Part shown: positions 51,176 to 62,635 of the stretch, in pieces
Position numbering within the stretch: the stretch's first letter is position 1
Layout of the letters: the number at the start of each line of letters is the position of its first letter
Assembly (NCBI GenBank): GCA_036937835.1
Contig: CM072860.1
Location: forward strand, 8,635,001-8,699,000
Origin: Pampus argenteus
Taxonomy: Eukaryota > Chordata > Actinopteri > Scombriformes > Stromateidae
Direction: 5' to 3'
Length of the DNA: 64,000 nt
Program-made: the position numbers and the translations under genes
The notes under the pieces: model-generated
What the model saw: only the letters and a program-made list of their open reading frames with translations
The model's database searches: none
What the model was told of the DNA's origin: nothing

Positions 51176-51395
51176 TAATGTGTGACGGACAAGAACAACA
51201 CAGCAAACCCTCCCACTGATTTCTTTGCCAAAGGCAACACCCTGGCCCAATTTGACTAATTAAAAAAATGCTGAGCAAAATGCAAACTCACATCCACACA
51301 CTCACCCTTTTCATATTTTAACAAGCGTGCACACACACATACACATACACACGCATCCTCACACACACACACACAAACAAATAGCTTTTCTGTTA

Positions 51396-51622
51396 GGGGC
51401 GGCTCAGCAGTCGTCCACTAATTGAAAGATGTGAGGTTCGATTCCTGGCTCCTTCCAATCCAATCCAAGTGTCCTTGGGCAAGATATTAAACCCCAAGTA
51501 GCTCCTGCAGGCTGTGCCACCAGAGTGTGAGTGAATGTCTGATTCCTCCTGATGAGCAGGTCGGCACCTTGCATGGCAGCCTTCATGCCCATCAGTGCAT
51601 GAATGTCCATGTACCATTTTCT
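51396..51622 (+). mobile_element. tRNA-derived SINE
   Basis: tRNA-like head with GGCTCAGCAG (A-box region) and a perfect B box GGTTCGATTCC (51435-51445). Then GTGTCCTTGGGCAAGATATT, CTGTGCCACCAGAGTGTGAG and GCACCTTGCATGGCAGC. Same family as the reversed copy at 22765-22984, with a better preserved promoter head. Confidence 0.85.
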
Positions 51623-52899
51623 ACACCCCACAAGATAACCTTATAGCAGCAGGGTTGGCATATTTCTCCATGCACCTGTGTGTCTTAAGAGTCCACGACT
51701 CATCGTAATACATAACTGTCTGTATATATATTATATGGTTACGAGTAAACTGCAGCTGTGCCTTAGTATTCTGTCACATTGAAATTGGGGAACATGGCAG
51801 AAACATTTACATGACAGGAGATTTAGAGATTCAATTTTCAGATCTTTGCCTATATGATAAAATGCAGTTTTATCATTTTATGCCCTCTTGTCTTTGCAGC
51901 TGAAATCTGTGATTGTCTATGTCCCTGTATGAGCTAATGAACCGTCACATATCGCCGTTTCTTCTGGGTATTCTGTCTGTAATGCAGTGCTGTCACTAGC
52001 TGCCGTTTTGATAGGAATATTCAAATTAACATCCTACCATGAACATTCAAAATATTGAATCCATAACCAGCCTGACACTAATCGCTGTTTCTGTCTTGTA
52101 TTTTATTCTTTTTTTTTTTGTTTGCAATTATGGATAACAATACTTGGGGGAAATGAGGCTTAAATGATAACTACAGATTGTCAGGAGAGGTAATGATGAA
52201 GGTTGATGGCTATAAAAAGCTCAATCTAAGTGAAATATTACCTGCTGTAACTATCACACTTGAAGGCATCCTAGAGGGTGGATGTACAAAAGGTGTTTCT
52301 CCCCCTCAACACCACATCTTGATTATATGTTGTCACTAATTCTTAAATAGTATAATAGTATTTCAGGCACTCCTCAGCAAATTTAGCATATCACGGAGAG
52401 GGTGACGGAGAAAAGAAAAGGCAGGACAGAAGACTGAAAGATGAAGAGACAGCAGTAGAGAGATAGCTGAAGAGAGGTAGATCAAGAGATTGACTGGAGA
52501 TAGAAGATCAAAGAGATGGGGGAGAAGTGGGAGTTACAGCAAAGGGGGGGAATCAACCAAGAAAGTGAGGATAAGCACTAGATTACTACAGCAATAGAAG
52601 GGAAATAATCATTTTCCTGCCCATCTCTTCTACATGATACAGGGAGCAAGCTAGAAACACTGAAAGATACTGACTTCTAACTCTTAAAAATATATTTAAC
52701 AGTCTCAGCTACAGCGTGATGTGTTGGATTACTTCAAAGTAGCAGAGTTAATTCGATAATGATGTGCTACAGAGCACCTTTAAACGAACAAACGTGAGAA
52801 TGGATGGAAGAGACAGAAGTGAAAGAGACAAAGAAAGAAGACAAAGGAGGAAGAGAGTTACTAAAGTGATAGAAGACAGTCTCATGCAAGGCTTTACCT

Positions 52900-53480
52900 T
52901 CATGCATCATTTCCTTTCATTCTCCCTCTGCCTCCCTCTCTCTCTCACTGTCTTTCCTCAATCTTTAATTTAGCCCTTTATCTAATTTTGCTCTCCTTCA
53001 CCTCCAATGACTTCTCATTCAGTCCTTTGTTCGCTGCTTTCCCTCCTAATCTCCACTTCTCTGCGACCTCCCTGCTCCCTCATGCTCCTTCGTTTGTATC
53101 TTTTATTCTTTTGCTGTCTTTCACTCATTTTATTCTGCTCTCCGGTGTGTGAGAAAATATTCTTTGCCTTTTCCGTGTCAGACTCCCTTGAAGAATATTA
53201 ATCTTTTTTTTCTATCTCCTTGTGTCCTTTCCTCCCTTTAGCTTCTTTTCCCATATAGTTTTAATATACTTCTTATATACTCCCACTTTCACGTTTGGTT
53301 ACCGTATCAGTACTCCCACCTACCCACTCACCCATGCGTACACTTTAATATTAAAATTCTTCTCTCTACTTTTATTACTGCACCCAAAATATGTTTTGGC
53401 ATTTCATCTTTGCTCCTATGTCCTTGTCCTCCTTCATTTTATTCTTTTGGGTACTTTTCTCCATATTTTCTAACTTTCAC
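52900..53480 (-). repeat. Pyrimidine-rich (plus strand) low-complexity tract
   Basis: C+T-rich on the plus strand, the opposite sense to the tracts at 17-20, 27-29, 37-38 and 42-43 kb. It generates false plus-strand frames (53007-53201, 53222-53473). Confidence 0.6.
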
Positions 53481-55634
53481 CTCCATTTCTGAACAGTTGC
53501 ACTAGCTAAAGACTCTCCAGTGTCTCTTTGGTTTGACTATCTACATGACTTACACGTATATAAATGTGAGGCAACGCTTACATGCACTAAAAAAAGTACC
53601 TTCATCTAAGTGAGGCCTTTTTAGCGAATTAGTGTACGCTCTCCCAACATCAGAAAGCCTTGAAATGCATGCATAATGTTCTGACTTTAATGCAAAGCAA
53701 TACAAACAAGAGCTTTCCATTCAGCAGCTATGTCCTTCACCTCCGTGCTCACTCCCGTACTGTCATTCACATGGATTTTTCTCTCTTCTCCCTACTCATT
53801 TAGACACTGAGCAAAGATTATCATCCCTCTTTCATTGTCACCTTAATGACTATCCTTCCTCCTTATCCTCTTTCTCTCTTTGTGAGCATGTCTAATCTTA
53901 AAAGATTCTGCTGTTATCTGTTTAAATTCATTACATATAAGAAGGGTGTAAAAATATAATATGCAAGATGTTATCTGGGTTGGATCATCCAATGGGGCCA
54001 CGGTCCACGTGCACTTGGCGGCCTAAGATGCATAATTTATTTCCCTTAAATTTCAAGTCGTGACATCATATACAACCAATCAAAAACATGCTCATATATT
54101 TTAAACTACACAGAATCATATTAGAGGTGTCAGCTGGGTAGCCAGGCTACAACAGTTTGAAAAAGAATGAAACAAGCAGAAGTGGGTGCAGCAAATGTAA
54201 GGGAAACCAAGAAAAACAGGAGAGGGAGGCGTCACAAGACGTGTGTCTTCAACTGACACATTTTACATTAAATAAAATCAGGATTAAAAAAAAGATAGCT
54301 GTAGCAGGAGCTCACAATCGCAATGGATTTACGAGGCATCTGACCCAACGTTGTGGGGGGCTTGGGGGGAGGGGGGGGGTACGACTGGCAGACTGAGATA
54401 GACAGACAAGACACAGAGACAGGCCCTGGAGAGCAGTGGAGGAGAACAGCACCAAAAGGATGAAAAAAAAAAAACAACTGGAGAGATATGAGGTGGAGAG
54501 GAGGAGATCATCAGACAGACTGACACACACACACAAGAAACAGAGACGCCCCCTGGAGAGCAGAGGAGGAGAACAGGACGGGAAAGAGACGGCAACGCGG
54601 GTGTGTACGTGTGTGTTACACACTTTAAGTCAAGTTGTATTGTAGTTACTTTTCACTTTCCAGTATTCCTTATATGCCCTGTGTGTTATGTCTGATTTAT
54701 TAAACAAAGAAAAAAAGCCTGACCAGCAAACCAGGTTGACTAAGGTTACTAAACTTGATAATTCGGTCCTGACTGTTATTCATGCTTCTATTTGCAGGCA
54801 CAGATGTGGGAATTGGACACCAACATATTGGTCCGACCACTGAGAAAAACAGACACTCTGAATAGAACATAGATGTTTGCTGGCTGCCTTTATCCAATGT
54901 GCCGTGCACCATAAAGAGTTTGTTTGGGTTTTGTTTGGAACAGATCTACTCAAGAAATGGGACCTCAGACTATGGCAGCGTCAGTGAATGTGTTAACCAA
55001 CAGTGTCTTTCACATGGCTGAATGGACAGGCTCAGAGGGAGTTGTGGAGTGGTCTACCACTGAACGGGTATAGCGTGTATTGGTAAGAGTGGGGTACAAA
55101 ACTTTGGGACCCATTCATGACACATTTGTATGCACAGAGTGAATTTTAAAATTGCTGCCGCTACTCAAACGAACACAAACAAATCCAATTTTACCTGCAT
55201 GGACTGATTTTTTTTTTTTTTTTTAAACAAAAAAGAAAAACAAAACAAAACACTGATATCACCTCAAAAAATGTTAGCAAAGGTTACTAAATTACGCATC
55301 CAGCAGACAACAACAACAACAGCATTACTATTCATGTAGAGTTGTGTTTCTGGCCACCTGACAAATCCCTGACCAGCTCTGGTTTAGTCTTGCTTCAAAG
55401 AGTCAGTCAAACAACCAGCTCCTGAGGGAAATATCTGGCTCTTTAGCTGCTACATGCTCCTCTGTGATTCAATAATTCTATGTTCACCAGATAGTCGCTT
55501 ACTTTACATGTCTACTGTTTGGTGTTGGCAAGGTGGTGTACAGCAGGTTAATCAGAGCTTTTTCACTGGGGAAAAAAAATGCTGCCTGGAAATGAGGATG
55601 ATGAGAGGAGTTTCTTGGCAGAAGAACAAACCCC

Positions 55635-55654
55635 AAAAAAAAAAAAAAAAAAAA
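55635..55654 (+). repeat. Poly-A run
   Basis: About 20 A. No SINE or processed pseudogene body was recognised in front of it. Confidence 0.9.
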
Positions 55655-56169
55655 GAGCTACAGTAAGAGAGGCTAAAAAACACGCTGCAGTTCCCCGAGT
55701 GATAATTCTGTGTTCATCACTATGGGCCATTATGACACACCTGAACTTGATACCTGCATGGCTGGAGTTATAGGATGAAAACCACTGCTGGCAGGTCAGT
55801 TTAGAGTAACATCATTTCCAAGTATAGACACACACAAGTCCATTACTTTGCATAGAATTAAACTCCCAATAGCTTTCCAGTTCTCCAGGCCTGGAGACTC
55901 TACTGCTCGAGCTTGAAACTTTGTCATCGTCACTGTTATTACCACCAGGATTGTTTAAGACACTTTGGCCTACGACAAATTTCCTTGAATATGCATGCAA
56001 TTTAAGATCTAATTTAATAGGAGTGTATAATACAAATAAAATCACGTTTCATAAATCAGATGTAGGACTCTTATTTTACTCTTATACAATGTCACAGTGA
56101 CCTAATTAAAGGGGAAAAAAGGGAAAAGGTGCCGTTAGATAATCAGAGGAAGACATTGACTATTTTTCA

Positions 56170-56570
56170 TCATATGGCCTTCCTTCCAGTCTCAGCTGCT
56201 TCACTACAGAGCTTCTTGCATCTTTTCTCTTCTACTTTCAACTTATCTTCATCTCGTCGTTTGTTCAATTTCCATCCCTTTCCTCAATACGCTCTCTCAG
56301 TACTCACACACACAATGGTTCTACGATTGTTTGCAGTCTTTTCTTCTCTCCCCTTTCACCACCGCCAGCTTCCTTCATTCAACTTGTCTTCTCGTTTTGT
56401 TTTCTCTCGCCTCTTTCATTCTTGACATCTCCCTCTCCTGTTCATCATTACATCTCTCAACATCCCGCCCACCGCTCAGCTCTTCCTCATGTTTTTCCCT
56501 AGAACAAGAGAGAGCTTCCTTCCCTTTTCTTCATTTTTCACCGCTCATTCCCTTCAGACACCTGATCAGA
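56170..56570 (-). repeat. Pyrimidine-rich (plus strand) low-complexity tract
   Basis: C+T-rich on the plus strand with TTCTC, CTTTC and CCTC words. The plus-strand frames at 56129-56425 and 56331-56591 are by-products of this composition. Confidence 0.6.
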
Positions 56571-59397
56571 AGGAGAAGTGAAATCCTATAACCTGTAATC
56601 TTGTGACATTGCATGATTGTCTTTCCGAGAGGACAACGGTAGGACACCTTGGTGTGTGGAGAGATAGATACAGTGGGTTTGTCGTCTTTTAGGCTTTTTT
56701 TGCTGAGCGCAGGGGAGGCAAGAAAAGAGAGAGAGAGGTAGGAAAGCAACAGAGTAGAACGGGACATGCAGGAGAAACAACGATTCAATAATGTGTTTTG
56801 ATCCTCAGAGTTCGTAGTGTTCGTCTCTGATACCACTTCCATAAAACAGCTTAGACATTTAACAACAGCTTGCTCAATTGCTGACACAAACATGCATCCT
56901 TAGTCTGAACTCTGCTGAAAAACTAAATTATATATAAGTTGATTCCATTTGCTTTTTGTAGCTGCTCAATTATGGAGGATAAAAACTCCACAAACCGACT
57001 CCCATCTCTGAACAAACAATTTAACAACACTAAAAGCCTAAGAGAGTTGTATGTAAATTTATCCAAATACCTGTACCAAATTAGTGATTAGTGAATCAGT
57101 GAACAGCCACATTAATGTTTCAACAAATCTCTGAATAAAAAAATACAACAAAACATTATGTCCCCTGACCTTACCGCTTATGATTACAGAATAACTGGGA
57201 CCCAAACTGAGATATAAGTCCCACCACCTACTCACCAAGGTTCCCCAAGACATACAGAGCAGACACCAAAAGGAGCTAATTTTGGTTTTGAGGTCTCGGC
57301 TTAGAAATCACTTTACAGCCACAGGGAATCTGAGCTGAGCTATAATTGGGACTAACTGCTGAGAGAAAGTGTTTTAGCTTTTCAGTTGACAGCACTGGCG
57401 AGTAAGCACCTTGTTCCTGATCTAGTTATGCCTAAAGGCCAAATACTGTAGGAGATTATTACTATAAAATGGAGTGTTTTACTGCTCGTGGAGGTTTTGG
57501 ACTTTGCTTCTTTGTTTCCTCAGCAGTACTAAATGCACCAATCTTCACTCGGTGGAGTTTAAGTTGAAGGGTTGCATTGCTTTTCCAGCATAAGACCTGT
57601 GTTTGGTTGAAACACTGTAATCAACAACTGAGTTCTTACTTCAGTGTGCATGTTTCTTGCTTGCTGATGTCTTTCTTTGGTATCCAGCATCTATCCCACT
57701 GAGTTGCTGATGAGCACATGACTATTTGGAGATGTTTGGGGAAAACTAGGGAAAATTGGGGGGAAAAATGTATTTTTTTGGTTTCTCTTCCTTACAAGAG
57801 TAAAACAAATGTGTGAAAATAGATCTTTTTTGGTTTTTAAGCCGACACAATAGCTGTTCATTCATCTCTCTAGAGGTGAGGGCTGCGTATATTATCTGCA
57901 GCTATGCCAAATACATATTGTCATCTGTTGCATCTTAAGCCACAGCTTAGCTTGTGGTTGTTAAAGATCAAAGTGCTGTCAAACAATCCGCAGCATTGTG
58001 ACTACATGGGGAACAGTGAAGCTTTAACAACGCCCCATTGCTTGCCAGCACCAGCTCAAAGACACTGAAGAAAATGTAGTTTTTTTTTTTCCATGAAAAA
58101 TTCTGTGTTTAGCCGAGATGTCGGTCCTTGGCACATTTCTCAGCATTATGCATAGCGTTCTTCACAGAACACCACTTGCTACAATAAAACTGTTTCTTAC
58201 TGTGAAAAAACAAAACTATTCAACTTGAAATTTGTGCAGTTATTTAGACGTTATAAAATAGGAGGACCCCTGCTATGATTGCATAAAATAACATATGCCA
58301 AATACAGACTTATCAACATTTATTGCTCTGAAGACCTACCTACTTAAAAAGATTGAATTTTGATTTGATTGATCATTGATCAACACCCCAAGTCATTAGG
58401 CACATAATTAATCATGTAGTCATTTTGCATTGCTCATATGCATCTCACTTAAGGAAACAGAGTGGCTTGCATCTGATAAAAGGGTTCAGGTCAGTCACCT
58501 ACATGAACAATAAATGATTAGTCTCCAAAATCTATGCAAGGTTTAGTAAAAGGTGAAGTTTAATCAGTGCCCTATTGTGTGCCATCGCTCGTACACGATA
58601 TGAATAATGAAATATTATGTAACTGAAAAACACGCACCAATCTGTGGGATGGGTAATAGCACTCTATTTGACTACACAATCCTGCAGCTCCTGTGAAAGA
58701 TTCTGACACTTTGAGAGCAAACACTTCCTCTTTTTCTTCTTCTTCATCTTCATCTTTTGCTGTTGCACAAATCATTTGGTGGATATTTACCAAAAGCATC
58801 TTCGAGAATCACAAGCTCAGATTTCAAAAGTGTCTCCTGAGAGAGCGAATTCTTAACATAACTGCATTTATTCCGTGTCCTACCAAAGAAATAATAAAGC
58901 AGCAGAATAAAGCCCACAGGATTACTCCTATACTGTAAAGGTAGCAGTACTGCCTTTGCCACCTACACACACACACTGTCAAGTTTGTCAGTATATCAGT
59001 AAAACATGAAGCTTTTTGCTTAAAGTAAAACAGAACATTTCAACCCCAGCATGTCTCTCTCCTGCTAGGAATCGCATAATTAAGTGCAATGCTCACACAC
59101 TAGTGCAGGTTATTAAACATCTGCAAGCATTTTCATTCTACAAAAGGACAGCAGCAAGGTCAACACACACCTCAACTTTTTAACCCTGCAAGCACTGCTT
59201 TACACCCACACAACCATTGACCCTGTTCACTCTGCATGCTCAGAGTTTGCTGTTAACACTGGAATTATTGCGTCTTTATATATAAATAATTAAATAATTT
59301 AACCTTCCTACCACACAGATGGCCTCAATGATCAGAGGCGGATGTGCTGCACAAGTCTACAATCATTTATACTGTACAGTGTAGCGATTATACGTAT

Positions 59398-59418
59398 ACA
59401 CACACACACACACACACA
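59398..59418 (+). repeat. (CA)n microsatellite
   Basis: A CA dinucleotide run of about ten units. Confidence 0.95.
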
Positions 59419-60524
59419 GAACGCAAATGAAAAGGTGCGACATGCAAACCTGTGACATTCTCACTCACTCGGCTCACATCAGGCACGCACAAGGCAGTGA
59501 ACATTCAGCCAAGATCAGCCACCTGCTCACCTGGCAACACACTGAAAGGTCTTTGCACATTACAAATCAAAGCCAACCTTAGTGGCTAAAGCTAAAAATA
59601 TTCCCCGTTTTCACATTTAATAAGCAGAGAAGTAGAATAGCACAGAGATGGTGAGACAGAAACGAGACAGCTGAATAAATAAAAAGAAAAATAAGTCTGC
59701 TGAAAAAAAAAAAAAGACTGACTGACAGGACAATGAAACGAGAATAGAAGAAACAGACAAACAGCAGGGAGATAATCTAACTGCACACAGTCAACATTAT
59801 GGTAGTTCAAATGTATTTTAAATAGAATATAAACCCCAACAGCATCACCAACACAGAGCTGCACAACACTCAAAATATCACCACTTGACCAATTTCATTA
59901 CACACTCCACCACTACGCTGGGTTGCTCGTTGTGTTTTTAAAGTCCTGACTGAACATAATTTTCTCCTTAAAGAGCCTCAAAGGAATGAACAAAGAGAAA
60001 CTTTGTACCGAGGACCTTTAACTGTGTTCATGATATCCTGCCTACGCGGAAATTTAACAAAACTAAATTGGGTTTACTAATTCCAAAGTCTCAGACCTTA
60101 ATCGTGTCGTTAGGCCGGAGGCATGTTAACAATTGTCATTAGGAAATGTCAGCTGGTGCCAATTTTCAAAGCTTTAAAAATACTCTTCAAACTCTTGTAT
60201 AAACACTCAGCAACCATAAGTCCCCCTAAGCAGCAGTGTAAAACCCTGAAAATGAAAATTATTGACGCTCAGAACGCAGGGAAAGCTTCGAGAAGATAGC
60301 ACAGTGTTGACAGCTTGCCGTATCCGCAGTGAGAAATGTAATTAAGAGATGGCAGTTCAGGAGAACTGTGGAGGTCAAGATGAGGTCTAGAAGAGCTGGT
60401 CAGAAAAGCAAACTACCTGCAGCAAGCCCGCATCATACAATCCAACATTAGAATATGAATATATATACATATGCACAGAAAATATAACTTTTTGACCATA
60501 ATCAGTAAAGGTATGTTTGCCATG

Positions 60525-61020
60525 TGTTTAGCATGAGGGTGGATCTGTCATGCTTCGGGGTTGTGTTGCAGCCGGTGGCACAGGTGGAGGAAAGAACGGA
60601 TTCCACTAAATACCAACAAATGCTGGAAGCAAATATCACAGCTTCTGTGAAAACGCTGAAGCTGTAAAATAGGGTGGCTTCTGTAACAGTTTAAATGATC
60701 CTAAACACAGACTACTTCAAGAGACGAAGCTGAAGGTTTTCGGCGTGGCCGTCGCAGTCGTCTGAATTAAACACAATTCAAAATCTGAGGGTAGACCTTA
60801 AAAGAGCTGTGCATGCAGGACGGCCCAAGAATACTGCAGAAGTAGAAGCCTTTTGAAGGAAGAACGGGAGAAAATCCCAACTGAAAGACTTACTTACAAA
60901 AAGCGTTTGCAAGCTGTGATATCTGCCAGAGGGGGTGTTCCTCAGAGTACCCAAACCTTTGCACATAAAAGTGTTATTTGTCGAGGGGTGGCCAAACTTT
61001 TGCATAAAACTGTATATCAT
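60525..61020 (+). pseudogene. Dead Tc1/mariner-type transposase fragment
   Basis: Plus-strand translation in shifting frames gives EGGSVMLRGCVAAGGTG (near 60534) and then the C-terminal part LRVDLKRAVHAGRPKN (near 60786), EVEAF, and YKKRLQAVISARGGV (near 60895). This is the pattern of Tc1/mariner DDE transposases (GSVMLWGCVAASGTG ... PIENLWVDLKRAVHARRPKN ... YKKRLQAVI). The region is interrupted by stop codons and frameshifts (for example TGA right after EAF), and the N-terminal DNA-binding half is missing. The closing GGTGGCCAAACTTTTGCATA resembles the element's terminal segment. Non-functional relic inside pc intron sequence. Confidence 0.82.
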
Positions 61021-62204
61021 TATACTGAGTTATATATACCGAGAATGTTTGAATCTTTTGTTTAAATATCCCAACAATTGGGTTTGGCAATGTTCTCCAG
61101 TCCTAATTAGTGTACTTTACAGTACATTTATTTAAGATGCACATGCTGGGTACAAATGGAGTCATCCAATGATCAGTGTTGTTCACAATCTCACATCCAA
61201 CAGATATGAAGAGAAACATTTACATACACGACATCATCAGACGCCTCTGAGGCACTTCACAAAAACTCTGATGGTTGTTTGAATACTATACATTTATTTT
61301 TATTTGTCAAGCTTTGCAGTGAATTTACATATCACAAGTAAAACCCTTATGGTTTGATGTACTGTAGATACATTGTTTAATAAATCAAATACGTTTGCAA
61401 AAATAGTGCCTTTCACGGACTAATTTCTATTAATGACATGAATTGCATGTTATATTATAATGTGGTGTGCATATTTATACAACAAATTCTAAAACGACTG
61501 ATGGCGTTATCAAGCAATTGATAAGTAGACCCCAGTGTTGTTGTTTGTACATTTGGCATGATGTATGTGGTATGATGTATTTTTCCTTTCTCCAGAACAA
61601 TAAGAGAATAATAAGAAGATGAAGTAGAAGATATGAGAGGGAGTGAGCGGCAAAGAGCAGAAAGGTAGGCGAGTAAGAAAAGAATAGAGCATGCAATTAA
61701 CACTCATCTCCTGCCTCCATCCTCATTGTCTTTTTTTTTTTTGCTCTCCTGTGTCAAAAGCATGCGTTTTCCTAGCAGCAGCAACACTGAGCATTAAGAT
61801 CTAATTCATAGTCTACTTAAAAAAAAACAAATTAAACTCTAACAAGAACACACACACACACAGAGAGAAACAAGGAAACACACACCTCATTACTAAATCT
61901 TTGAGATTAAAAGTGTGGATTCTCTAAAACAAACTTCCCTCGCTTTCGTATCGATCTGAACATTATATATGCGTCCTCTCTTTCAACCCAAAATGATAAA
62001 AAAGGAGCTACACTACAGAAGGGAAATTCAAACTGCCAATCCTATATCATGACAGAAAAACCCAGATAAGAAAAGCGGCATTTTGCCTTTTCTAAAAGCA
62101 TATCCCTGTATTCATCTTCATTTCCTATCAGGTCTTCACCACACAGACTGATCTGACTTTTCTGGGACCGTCATCAAACAGCTGAACACAACAAACAAAC
62201 AGTT

Positions 62205-62420
62205 ATTCCACTTTTTAATGTTTGTAGTGAAGGATGGCTGAGACGGGGGAGAGCCTGTGCCTGATTCTCTTTTAATTGACAATTAATGAATCCAGGCATT
62301 AGCTGATGCAAACACCTGGCTAAGGGCAAGCCATAATTAAACTCATTAGAATTAGAAAAAGAGACTTTTGTTCTCAATCAGTCATTAAAGCAGCCAATAC
62401 ACAAGGCACTCTGCCAAAGT
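62205..62420. promoter_or_regulatory. Candidate conserved non-coding element
   Basis: A repeat-free block with several homeodomain-type cores (TTTTAATTGACAATTAATG near 62270, CCATAATTAAACTCATTAG near 62331) around the evenly mixed GCATTAGCTGATGCAAACAC segment. The local complexity and motif packing differ from the surrounding AT-rich intron. No alignment was available, so this is a suggestion only. Confidence 0.28.
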
Positions 62421-62616
62421 CATTTCTCTCCTTCTCTCTCCCGAAGCTTTCGAAATATTTCACCAACTATCTTAATGTCACTCGTTCCCTTGTTTTTCAC
62501 CATCGGAAACACTTTCTCTTTTTTCTTAATGTTGTTTTTCTCCTCAAATTCTCAATTTCTTCCCTGAACTTTTTATTGTTTATTATCGTTTCCCCTCATT
62601 AGTAATTAGATGTGTT

Positions 62617-62635
62617 TTGTTGTTGTTGTTGTTGT
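62617..62635 (+). repeat. (GTT)n microsatellite
   Basis: About six GTT units. Confidence 0.9.

Larger units (their letters stand above)
49061..60524. other. pc: pc intron right of lrfn4; no gene seen
   Basis: About 11.5 kb with microsatellites, SINE/LINE remnants and pyrimidine-rich blocks at 52900-53480 and 56170-56570. No pc exon was recognised on the minus strand. Open frames here are short or low complexity. Confidence 0.5.
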
